The position numbers and the translations under genes are program-made. The notes under the pieces were generated by a model that was not told the origin of the DNA, made no database searches, and saw only the letters and a list, made by a program, of their open reading frames with translations. 25,965 nt of DNA from an uncultured Lachnospiraceae bacterium. GTDB lineage: Bacteria; Bacillota; Clostridia; Lachnospirales; Lachnospiraceae. This document shows positions 1-7,033 of the stretch, in pieces. Within the stretch, counting starts at the first letter, position 1, and each line of letters starts with the position of its first letter. The DNA is taken from NCBI GenBank assembly GCA_947068385.1, contig CAMTBF010000003.1:1-25965 (forward strand), given 5' to 3'.

Positions 1-1
1 C

Positions 2-226
2 AGCCACAGGGACTGCGATGGGGACACGGGTATCCTGGATATCATCAAGGCCTACCATGATTGCGGCTTCGAAGGGTATATCCGCCCCGACCATGGACGT
101 CATCTGTGGAATGAGGGACCGGGCAATGTGCGTCCCGGCTATGGGCTGTATGACCGGGCTCTGGGCATTATGTATATGTGGGGCATCTGGGATATGCTGG
201 ATAAGCTGGACAGGGAAGAAAAATAA
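2..226 (+). CDS. uxuA: Mannonate dehydratase, C-terminal part (cut by window start)
   Basis: The open frame enters from the left edge and ends at TAA 224-226, giving the last 74 residues. It contains YIRPDHGRHLW and PGYGLYDRALG followed by a MYMWGIWDML helix, which I recognise as the C-terminal signature of UxuA. That enzyme dehydrates D-mannonate to 2-keto-3-deoxygluconate in the hexuronate pathway, in the cytoplasm. The next gene, a mannitol-dehydrogenase-family reductase, starts 17 bases downstream and makes mannonate from fructuronate, so the two are almost certainly one operon. The start and metal-binding N-terminal half lie outside the window. Confidence is good because motif and neighbour agree. 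Confidence 0.88.
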   Translation, partial: SHRDCDGDTGILDIIKAYHDCGFEGYIRPDHGRHLWNEGPGNVRPGYGLYDRALGIMYMWGIWDMLDKLDREEK

Positions 227-243
227 AGGAGTTGGTAGCATTT

Positions 244-1827
244 ATGAAATTGCTTGACATCAAAAATGGAATCGGCCCGGAATGGGCGGAGAAAGGGTAT
301 CAGTTGCCTCGGTTCGACATCCAGGCTGTGCGGGAGAAGACCCATGCGGAGCCTACCTGGGTGCATTTTGGGGCGGGGAATCTGTTCCGGGCGTTCCCGG
401 CGGCTATTCTGCAGCAGGCCCTGGACTCTGGGGAATATGACAGAGGTGTCATTGTGGCGGAGGGCTTTGATTTCGAAATCATCGACAAGGCCTACGCGCC
501 TTATGACAATCTAAGTCTGCTGGTTTGTCTGCAGTCGGATGGGAATATCCAGAAGAAGGTGATCGCCTCCGTGACGGAGAGTCTGAAGGCGGATGCCCAG
601 TTCGAGGCGGATTGGGCTCGGCTGGCGGAGATTTTCGCCAATCCCAGCCTGCAGATGATTTCCTTTACGATTACGGAGAAGGGGTACGGGGTGGCTCCTG
701 CGGATCTGGAGCGGGGCCTGAAGCCTGTGCTGATTATGGGCAAGGTGACATTGCTTTTATATGAGCGGTTCCTGGCCGGGAAGCTGCCCCTTACGGTGCA
801 GAGCATGGACAACTGTTCCCACAATGGGGACAAGGTGAAGTCCGCCGTCATCGCCTACGCCACGAAATGGGTGGAGGAGGGACTGGTGCCTGGGGAGTTC
901 CTGGAGTATGTGCAGGATCCTGCCAAGGTGACTTATCCCTGGAGCATGATCGACAAGATTACGCCCCGCCCGGACGAGAAGGTGCAGAAGATGCTGGCGG
1001 AGGATGGCTTCGAGGACAATTATACGATCCTAACCGACAAGCGCACCTACACCGCGCCTTTCGTCAATGCGGAGGAGACGGAGTACCTGGTCATCGAGGA
1101 TAACTATACCAATGGGCGTCCGCCCCTGGAGCTGGGTGGTGTGATGTATGTGGACAGGGAGACGGTGGACAAGGTGGAGCGGATGAAGGTCTGCACCTGT
1201 CTGAATCCTTTGCATACCGCCATGTCCATCTATGGGTGCCTGTTGGGGTATGAGTTGATTTCCGCGGAGATGGCTGACGAGGACATCAGGGGGCTGATTA
1301 CCAAGCTGGGCCATATCGAGGCCATGCCGGTGGTGACGGATCCGGGTGTCTTGAAGCCGGCGGACTTCATCGATGCGGTGCTGAACCGCCGTCTGCCCAA
1401 TCCTTTCATGCCGGACGCGCCCCAGCGCATCGCTACGGACACCAGCCAGAAGATTCCCATCCGCTTCGGCGAGACCATCAAGGCTTACCAGGCCAGGGGA
1501 CTGGACATGGACGATTTGGTGCTGCTGCCTTTGGTGCTGGCGGGATATGCCCGGTACCTGCGGGGCATCGACGACGAGGGCAAGGAATTCGAGCCGTCGC
1601 CGGATCCTCTGCTGGAGGAGCTTCGGGCCATCGTGGCGCCTCTGGAGGTGAAGGAGGGGGAGCAGGACTTCTCCTGCCTTAGGAGTCTGTTCGGCCGCAG
1701 GGATGTGTTCGGCGTGGATTTGTACGCGGCAGGGCTTGGCGAGAGAATCGAGGCAATGGCGGCAGAGCTGTTCGCAGGCCCCGGGGCGGTGCGCAGGACG
1801 CTGCACAAATATGTCTCTGCCCGGTAG
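244..1827 (+). CDS. uxuB: D-fructuronate reductase / D-mannonate oxidoreductase (mannitol dehydrogenase family)
   Basis: This 527-residue protein belongs to the polyol-specific long-chain dehydrogenase family. The N-terminal HFGAGNLFRAF segment fits the NAD-binding fold. The family catalytic signature K-x5-N-x2-H is present as K315, N321 and H324. Length is normal (about 490-540). Paired with uxuA, the expected job is NADH-dependent reduction of D-fructuronate to D-mannonate; altronate (UxaB-like) or mannitol specificity cannot be excluded by sequence but the neighbour argues against it. An in-frame TTG at 232 abuts the GGAG at 228-231 and leaves no spacer, whereas ATG 244 is 12 bases away, so I chose ATG 244. 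A convergent hairpin follows the stop. Confidence 0.88.
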   Translation: MKLLDIKNGIGPEWAEKGYQLPRFDIQAVREKTHAEPTWVHFGAGNLFRAFPAAILQQALDSGEYDRGVIVAEGFDFEIIDKAYAPYDNLSLLVCLQSDGNIQKKVIASVTESLKADAQFEADWARLAEIFANPSLQMISFTITEKGYGVAPADLERGLKPVLIMGKVTLLLYERFLAGKLPLTVQSMDNCSHNGDKVKSAVIAYATKWVEEGLVPGEFLEYVQDPAKVTYPWSMIDKITPRPDEKVQKMLAEDGFEDNYTILTDKRTYTAPFVNAEETEYLVIEDNYTNGRPPLELGGVMYVDRETVDKVERMKVCTCLNPLHTAMSIYGCLLGYELISAEMADEDIRGLITKLGHIEAMPVVTDPGVLKPADFIDAVLNRRLPNPFMPDAPQRIATDTSQKIPIRFGETIKAYQARGLDMDDLVLLPLVLAGYARYLRGIDDEGKEFEPSPDPLLEELRAIVAPLEVKEGEQDFSCLRSLFGRRDVFGVDLYAAGLGERIEAMAAELFAGPGAVRRTLHKYVSAR

Positions 1828-1844
1828 GGCGTGAAAGATGACGA

Positions 1845-1884
1845 GGCGGTGGATAAGCCTGGCGTTTAGGCTTTATCCGCCGCC
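1845..1884. terminator. Convergent intergenic hairpin between uxuB and the MATE gene
   Basis: Arms 1845-1860 and 1868-1884 are inverted copies with one G-T wobble and one bulged base, closing a 7-base loop. The structure covers the last codons and stop of the minus-strand MATE gene and lies 18 bases past the uxuB stop. Neither side has a clear T tract, so it may act as a bidirectional transcript-end stabiliser or a weak terminator rather than a classical intrinsic one. Confidence 0.5.
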
Positions 1885-3236
1885 GAAATCATTTTCTGCC
1901 GCCTGAATTCCCTGCCCACCAGCAGGGCGGACAGCAGAAATGCCCCAAAATCGGCCACAGGCCCCGCCAGCAATACGCCCATGATTCCAAACCGGAGAGG
2001 GAGCAGGAGGATCAGAGGGATCAGGAAGAAGACCTGCCTGGTCAGCGCCAGCAGGGCCCCTTTCATCGCTTTCCCTATGGCGGTGAAGAAGCTGGAGGAG
2101 AGGAGCTGCACGCCGTTCACCAGCACCATGAAAAGGTATGTGCGCATGAACAGGACCGCAAATTCAAAATACAGCGGCTCTCCGTCTCCGAACAGGGAGA
2201 TGATATACCGGGGGAAGCACTGGAACAGGACAAAGCCGACAGAAGAGACCACCAGGTTCCATTTTACCGCCAGCAGGTATGCCTCCCGCACACGGGAATA
2301 CTGCTTTGCCCCGTAGTTGAAGCCTATGATGGGCTGCGCCCCCTGGGATATCCCCACGACGATTGCCAGGACGATCGCGTTGGTCTTCATCACGATTCCG
2401 CAGGCGGCCAGGGGGATATCGGAGCCATAGGCGGTCCGCGCGCCGTAATAGGTCAGCGAATTGTACAGTATGATCTGCACGAAGGTGATCGCGATCTGGT
2501 TCGAGCTGCTGCTGATGCCCATGCTGCAGGTCTTCAGGCTTTCCGTGACGCCGGGCCGGAAATCCTCTCTTCGCAGACGGATGCTTTTGAAGCGCCATAG
2601 ATAGCGGACCGCGAAGAGGAAGGAGAGGAGCTGTCCCAGGATCGTTGCCAGGGCCGCCCCGAACATGCCCCAATGGAAGACGAAGATGAAGATCGGATCC
2701 AGGATGGTGTTCGCGATGGCGCCTGCCAGCATGCAGGTCATGGAATACCGGGGGCTCCCGTCCGCCCGGATCAGATTGCTCATGCCGTTGGTCACGATCA
2801 GGAACGGCATGCCCACCAATGTGACGCCGGCATACTGCTGCGCATAGGGGAATACGTCCTCCGTGGCGCCGAACAGCTTCAGGAGCTGGGGCAGCAGGCA
2901 TTCGCCGATCGCCAGATAGGCCAGCCCGAAAACCACCATCAGGCTGATGCCGTTCCCCGCTGTCCTGGCGGCCGATTCCGGCTCCTTGTTTCCCAGGTAG
3001 AGGGAAAAGCGGGAGGCGCTGCCGATCCCGATCAGCAGGGAGATCGCCAGGCAGATGGTAGAGAAGGGATAGGAGACATTGGTGGCGGCATTTCCGAGAT
3101 ATCCCACGCCCTGGCCGATGAAGATCTGATCCACGATATTGTAAAGGGAGCCTACCAGGGATGCCGTGATGCTGGGAACGGCAAAGTCTTTCAGGAGCTT
3201 TTGGATTTTTTCATGCCCCAGAGGATTTTCATTCAT
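1866..3236 (-). CDS. MATE family multidrug/cation exporter
   Basis: This 456-residue, very hydrophobic protein has about twelve membrane segments in two similar halves, the usual MATE length and layout. Family landmarks include NGMSNLIRADGSPRYSM in the first half, the following LDPIFIF segment, and GAQPIIGFNYGAK opening the second half. MATE proteins expel drugs or organic cations using Na+ or H+ gradients; substrates cannot be read from sequence. ATG 3236 is preferred to ATG 3245 because the AAAGGAAG ribosome site is 8 bases from the former but touches the latter. From 3236 the gene overlaps the stop of the upstream marR by 8 bases, implying translational coupling and control by that regulator. 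Confidence 0.9.
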   Translation of the reverse strand: MNENPLGHEKIQKLLKDFAVPSITASLVGSLYNIVDQIFIGQGVGYLGNAATNVSYPFSTICLAISLLIGIGSASRFSLYLGNKEPESAARTAGNGISLMVVFGLAYLAIGECLLPQLLKLFGATEDVFPYAQQYAGVTLVGMPFLIVTNGMSNLIRADGSPRYSMTCMLAGAIANTILDPIFIFVFHWGMFGAALATILGQLLSFLFAVRYLWRFKSIRLRREDFRPGVTESLKTCSMGISSSSNQIAITFVQIILYNSLTYYGARTAYGSDIPLAACGIVMKTNAIVLAIVVGISQGAQPIIGFNYGAKQYSRVREAYLLAVKWNLVVSSVGFVLFQCFPRYIISLFGDGEPLYFEFAVLFMRTYLFMVLVNGVQLLSSSFFTAIGKAMKGALLALTRQVFFLIPLILLLPLRFGIMGVLLAGPVADFGAFLLSALLVGREFRRQKMISAADKA

Positions 3237-3678
3237 TGAATTCATCTTCCTTTCTCTCTATATGCAGCTCCGCCGTTATGTTCCTGCCTGCCTGCATCAG
3301 CAGGTCGGTAAGGAGGGCCCCGTCCGGCTCGCTGATGCCCTGGAGCAGCAGGGCTTCGGTCTTCTCACAGGCTGCCCGCACTTCGTCCAGGACGGACAGG
3401 GCGCGTTGGGTGGGATACAGCTTCCATGTCCTCTTGTCCTGGTCGTTGGGAGAACGGGTGACCAGCCCCTGCTTTTCCAGCGCCGCGATCGTCCGCACGA
3501 TATTGCTGGGATGGACATAGAACATATCCAGCAGCGAATCCTGCGCAATGCCGGGAGAATCGCATATTTTGATCAGGAACATATGCTGGCTGCTGTTGAT
3601 CCCAAAGGGCGCAAGCTGCTTGTCCAGATAGACTTTGTAATAGCGGTCCGCTACCGAGAGCCATTTTAACAGTTTCAT
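3229..3678 (-). CDS. MarR family transcriptional regulator
   Basis: The 149-residue product has the MarR layout: an N-terminal dimer helix with YYKVYLDKQLAPFGI, a winged helix-turn-helix around SLLDMFYVHPSNIVRTIAALE, a wing with DQDKRTWKLYPT, and a C-terminal dimer helix. A longer frame exists upstream, but ATG 3678 sits five to six bases after GGGAGGTGAGC and matches usual MarR starts. It is the first gene of a two-gene minus-strand operon with the MATE exporter, the textbook arrangement in which a MarR protein represses itself and an efflux pump until a ligand binds. A 14-bp palindrome inside its promoter is the likely operator. The ligand is unknown. Confidence 0.9.
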   Translation of the reverse strand: MKLLKWLSVADRYYKVYLDKQLAPFGINSSQHMFLIKICDSPGIAQDSLLDMFYVHPSNIVRTIAALEKQGLVTRSPNDQDKRTWKLYPTQRALSVLDEVRAACEKTEALLLQGISEPDGALLTDLLMQAGRNITAELHIERKEDEFNE

Positions 3679-3703
3679 AGATTGCTCACCTCCCATGGAA
3701 TAT

Positions 3704-3732
3704 ATCATACCATAAAATGCGTGCGCACGCAA
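3704..3732 (-). promoter_or_regulatory. marR-MATE promoter with overlapping palindromic operator
   Basis: On the minus strand TTGCGT (3727-3732) and TATGAT (3704-3709) are exactly 17 bases apart, a good sigma-A-type promoter 26 bases before the marR start. The perfect palindrome TGCGTGCGCACGCA (3718-3731) covers most of the -35 and half the spacer, so a bound dimer would block RNA polymerase. MarR autoregulation is the natural inference. Confidence 0.75.
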
Positions 3733-3801
3733 TTAATTTTTATTGCCGACCTGATGTCCTTATGGTTGATTTTGGAGCGGGGAATATCAACCTCCGCTTT
3801 C

Positions 3802-3830
3802 TTGTAGCCATCGGCCTTTTCCGATATAAT
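3802..3830 (+). promoter_or_regulatory. Promoter of the XRE-methyltransferase gene
   Basis: TTGTAG (3802-3807) and a perfect TATAAT (3825-3830) are separated by 17 bases, followed by the GGGAGG ribosome site at 3876-3881. It diverges from the marR promoter, with the two -35 elements about 70 bases apart. Confidence 0.65.
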
Positions 3831-3888
3831 GTCCTTATCCGGGGCAGGGTCGCCGGAGATAGGACGATACGAGACGGGAGGTATAAGG

Positions 3889-5298
3889 ATGATCGATCGG
3901 GAACAGATAGGAATCAGGATAGCAGTCCTGCGCAAGAAAGCAGGACTGTCCCAGCAGGCGCTGGCGGACAAGCTGGGGGTCAGCGCCCAGGCGGTGAGCA
4001 AATGGGAGGGCGGAAAGAACCTGCCGGACATCGACATGTTCCGGGAGCTGGCCTGGCTTTTCCATATGACCATAGACAGCATCGTGGAGGGGGATCTGCT
4101 GTTTGCCCAGAATAGCGCCCAGAAGGAGCTCCCCGCCAGCGTGGAGGCCCTCTTTCCCGATGCCGAAAGGCGCAGGCTCTTGCGCAGCCTGTCTACCTAC
4201 TGCACCGACATGGAGCTTGGAAACATAGCCAGAGAGCTGTCCAGGGGAAATCTGGAGCTGTCCATCCAGGCGGGCATTGCGCGGATGGAGGCAGGGGCAT
4301 TCCAGGAGGAGAAAAAGGTCTCCATTCCTGCCAGCATCCTCGGGGAGAACACCCTGCGGGAGACGGCGCCCTATTTCGCAAAGGCCCTGGGGGAAATGAT
4401 GGGCAATACGGAGCCGGGCCTGCGGCGGATTGCGGAGCTGATGTGCTGCCTGGAATGCGGAGAAAAGCTCACCATTGAAAATGGGGACGGCAATACGACA
4501 TGCTTTGCGTGCAAAAACGGCCATCGTTATGACGTGACGGACGGTGTGGTGTATTTCGGCTCCCGTGAGATTCCGGGAGAGCTCTGGTCGCTGTATATGA
4601 GGAATTACCAGGATTACCTCAGAGAGCAGCGCCATCCGGGGAATCCCCGCTATCAGATGGGGGCGGTCCCCTGCAGCGAGGTGCGCTGGCAATCTATGAA
4701 GAAGCTCCGTCCCCGGGTCATCCTGGACATGGCCTGCGGCACCTGCAACGGGCTCAAATACGACCTGCAGCGCATCAACTGGCCCTGCCTGGTGATCATG
4801 ACGGATGTCTCCCATCGTGTGCTCAAATACAACAAAAGGTATTTCAGCGAGGAGATGGCGAACCCTTACGTGGACATCGTCTGCCTGGCCTGCGACTGCG
4901 CCCGTCTGCCCATCCGGGACGGCTGCATCGACATGGTGGTGTCCAACGGCGGATTCGAGAGTATGCAGTCCAAGATGATGGAGGGCTTCCGGGAGGCATA
5001 CCGGGTGCTGAAGCCCGGCGGCCATGCGGTGTACAACATTAGCATCGTGGCAGACCACGCCTCGGAGAACACGCAGAAATGGGAACGCCTGTACAATTCC
5101 CTGGACGAAAGCTATTCCCTGCACGAAAAGCTTTTCGATATCGGGGAGTGGGAGGCGGTCTGCCGGGAGACGGGGTATTCCTCTACGGAGACGAAGGAGA
5201 TCTACGGGGAGCTGCCCGCGCCGGAGGGGGATGTGTTTCCCTTTGAGAATGAGATCATGCAGTGGATGGGGGAGTATTTGTGCGTATCCGAGAAATGA
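3889..5298 (+). CDS. XRE-type HTH protein fused to a zinc-finger SAM methyltransferase
   Basis: The 469-residue protein has three parts. Residues 1-69 are an XRE/Cro helix-turn-helix (GLSQQALADKLGVSAQAVSKW). Residues about 70-180 look helical and are unrecognised. Residues 187-212 hold C-x2-C and C-x3-H, followed by RYDVTDGVVYF, as in the zinc finger of RlmA-type rRNA methyltransferases. A class I methyltransferase domain follows: motif I VILDMACGTCNG (277-288), an acidic DVSHRVL strand, and FREAYRVLKPGG. Motif I departs from the usual D-x-G-x-G-x-G, with Ala and Cys at two glycine positions. ATG 3889 follows GGGAGG by 7 bases. It could regulate genes using SAM or a methylation product as signal, or modify rRNA or a small molecule; the substrate is unknown. 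Confidence 0.8.
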   Translation: MIDREQIGIRIAVLRKKAGLSQQALADKLGVSAQAVSKWEGGKNLPDIDMFRELAWLFHMTIDSIVEGDLLFAQNSAQKELPASVEALFPDAERRRLLRSLSTYCTDMELGNIARELSRGNLELSIQAGIARMEAGAFQEEKKVSIPASILGENTLRETAPYFAKALGEMMGNTEPGLRRIAELMCCLECGEKLTIENGDGNTTCFACKNGHRYDVTDGVVYFGSREIPGELWSLYMRNYQDYLREQRHPGNPRYQMGAVPCSEVRWQSMKKLRPRVILDMACGTCNGLKYDLQRINWPCLVIMTDVSHRVLKYNKRYFSEEMANPYVDIVCLACDCARLPIRDGCIDMVVSNGGFESMQSKMMEGFREAYRVLKPGGHAVYNISIVADHASENTQKWERLYNSLDESYSLHEKLFDIGEWEAVCRETGYSSTETKEIYGELPAPEGDVFPFENEIMQWMGEYLCVSEK

Positions 5299-5304
5299 TT
5301 TGCC

Positions 5305-5393
5305 GGAAATCTGCCTTTTTGTGTAGGGACGGCCCAATCAGAACCTGCCTTTTTGTGTAGAATCCGACTATCAGGAAAGTGCCTTTTTGTGCG
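5305..5393. repeat. Three-copy 34-bp tandem repeat, intergenic
   Basis: The core TGCCTTTTTGTG occurs at 5312, 5346 and 5380, exactly 34 bases apart; the first two copies share the longer CTGCCTTTTTGTGTAG. Bases before the core also resemble each other (ATCAGAAC and ATCAGGAAAG before copies two and three). It fills the gap between the XRE-methyltransferase stop and the yqeG promoter. No open frame or clear hairpin explains it. Confidence 0.75.
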
Positions 5394-5460
5394 AAACGGT
5401 CTTGCATGGAAGCAATTATGGCGATGTTCTTATAAGGCCCCTAAAAATCTGCGAAAAGCC

Positions 5461-5490
5461 TTGAAATCCATAGGCCACACATGCTATAGT
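5461..5490 (+). promoter_or_regulatory. Promoter of the yqeG-aroE-aroKQ operon
   Basis: TTGAAA (5461-5466) and TATAGT (5485-5490) are separated by 18 bases and lie about 70 bases before the yqeG start. No other good promoter is visible before aroE or aroKQ, so it probably drives all three. Confidence 0.65.
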
Positions 5491-5557
5491 GTTAAAGGCC
5501 GATGGATGCAGGGCTTATTTTTTGACGTGATACGCTGCAGGCGGCATGGGGAGAGAC

Positions 5558-6067
5558 ATGTTAGAAATCTTTTATCCGGACAAGGAAGCGCCGAGCGCTT
5601 ATGGAATCGACTATAAAGGGCTGTACGGGATGGGATACCGGGGCATCATCTTCGACATCGACAATACCCTGGTGCCCCACGGCGCGCCTGCGGATGCAAG
5701 GGCGGTGGAATTTTTCGCAGGCCTGCGAAAGCTGGGCTTCCAGACCGTGCTTCTGTCCAACAACAAGGAGCCCAGGGTGCAGCCCTTTGGGGACAGCGTG
5801 GGCTCCCGGTATCTGTGCAATGCGGGCAAGCCCGGCCGGGCGGGGTATGAGAGGGCCATGGAGCTGATGGGCACCGTGCCGGAGAGCACCCTTTTCGTGG
5901 GAGACCAGCTCTTCACGGATGTGTGGGGGGCGAAAAGGGCCGGAATCGTCACCTACCTGGTGAAGCCCATCCATCCCAAGGAGGAGATCCAGATCGTGCT
6001 CAAGCGCCGCCTGGAGCGGATCGTGCTGTTTTTTTACCATCGAAAAAAAGGCGCGCCCGGCGCGTAG
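5558..6067 (+). CDS. yqeG: YqeG family HAD-IIIA phosphatase
   Basis: The 169-residue product carries the HAD motifs in order: motif I FDIDNTLVPHG with the nucleophile aspartate, motif II LLSNNKE, and motif III VGDQLFTDVWGAKRAG. Length and the N-terminal MLEIFYPDKEAPS match YqeG of Firmicutes, a cytoplasmic phosphatase-fold protein often next to aroE or yqeH; its substrate is not firmly established. ATG 5546 is also in frame, but ATG 5558 has GGGGAGAG just upstream and gives the usual family N-terminus. The gene begins an apparent operon with aroE 52 bases downstream. Confidence 0.88.
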   Translation: MLEIFYPDKEAPSAYGIDYKGLYGMGYRGIIFDIDNTLVPHGAPADARAVEFFAGLRKLGFQTVLLSNNKEPRVQPFGDSVGSRYLCNAGKPGRAGYERAMELMGTVPESTLFVGDQLFTDVWGAKRAGIVTYLVKPIHPKEEIQIVLKRRLERIVLFFYHRKKGAPGA

Positions 6068-6119
6068 AAGGGCGCTGCGGGGCTGGCGGGGAGACGCAAG
6101 TTTGGGAGGAAAGAGATTT

Positions 6120-6995
6120 ATGAAGATAGACGGCTATACCCGCGTCTGCGGGGTCATGGGCAATCCGGTGGAGCACACCATGTCACCGGCCATACATAAT
6201 ACACTGGCGCAGGCGCTGGGGGAGAACCTGGTCTACGTCCCCTTCCATGTGCCCGAGGGGCATGCGGGAGATGCGGTTCGGGGCGCTTACGCGCTGAACC
6301 TCCTGGGAATGAACGTGACGGTTCCCTATAAGAGGGACGTGGTTCCCTTTTTGAAGGAGATAGACCCTCTTGCGGAGACCATCGGCGCGGTGAACACCCT
6401 GGTGCGGACAGAGGGCGGCTTCAAGGGCTACAATACGGACATGCCCGGGCTCTACCGTGCCATGAGCGAGGACGGCGTGGGGATAGAGGGGGAGGACGTA
6501 TTGATCCTGGGAGCCGGAGGCGTGGCCCGGGCGGTGGCCATCCTGGCGGCCCGGAAGGGCGCCAGGCGGATCCTCATCCTGAACCGTACCCTGGAGAAGG
6601 CGCAGCGGATCGCCCGGGAGGTCAACGGCCTGGCCCCGGCGGGCGTGCAGCCGGCAAGAGCGCTGGCCCTGGAGGAATGCGCCTCCCTGCCCGGGGACAG
6701 GTATCTCGCCATCCAGGCCACCAACGTGGGGATGTTCCCGAAGACGGAGGAGGCGGTCATCGAGGATACGGCTTTTTACCGGAAGGTCCACACCGGCTAC
6801 GACCTCGTCTTCAATCCGTCCAGGACCCGGTTCATGGATCTGGTGGAGGAAAACGGAGGCAGGGCCTTCGGCGGGCTGAAGATGCTGCTGTACCAGGGCA
6901 TCATAGCCTATGAGCTCTGGACAGAGGCCCAGGTGGACGCGCAGCTTGCGGAGAGGGCCTACGCCGCGATGAAGGAAGCCATGCATATTTCCTAG
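6120..6995 (+). CDS. aroE: Shikimate dehydrogenase
   Basis: The 291-residue enzyme reduces 3-dehydroshikimate to shikimate with NADPH. Visible signatures are GNPVEHTMSPAIHN (shikimate-binding Ser-Pro), NVTVPYK with the catalytic lysine, GAVNTLV, GYNTDMPGL, the nucleotide-binding ILGAGGVARAV and NRT. Length is typical. The start at ATG 6120 is 9 bases after GGAGGA; a TTG at 6102 precedes that site and is unlikely. The next gene makes the flanking pathway steps: 3-dehydroquinate dehydratase produces this enzyme's substrate and shikimate kinase uses its product, so three consecutive reactions are encoded by two adjacent genes. Confidence 0.95.
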   Translation: MKIDGYTRVCGVMGNPVEHTMSPAIHNTLAQALGENLVYVPFHVPEGHAGDAVRGAYALNLLGMNVTVPYKRDVVPFLKEIDPLAETIGAVNTLVRTEGGFKGYNTDMPGLYRAMSEDGVGIEGEDVLILGAGGVARAVAILAARKGARRILILNRTLEKAQRIAREVNGLAPAGVQPARALALEECASLPGDRYLAIQATNVGMFPKTEEAVIEDTAFYRKVHTGYDLVFNPSRTRFMDLVEENGGRAFGGLKMLLYQGIIAYELWTEAQVDAQLAERAYAAMKEAMHIS

Positions 6996-7033
6996 GGCGG
7001 CAGAGGGGCTGCAGGGCTTATGGAGGATTTGGG

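Noticed and set aside
3835..5337. 500-codon open frame on the minus strand
   Set aside because: It is the antisense shadow of the XRE-methyltransferase gene. It has no ribosome site, is rich in His/Arg/Pro/Leu as expected for antisense GC-rich frames, and shows no family motif.
5305..5393. CRISPR remnant
   Set aside because: Repeat cores are only 12-16 bases with 18-22 bases between them, not palindromic, and no cas gene is present.
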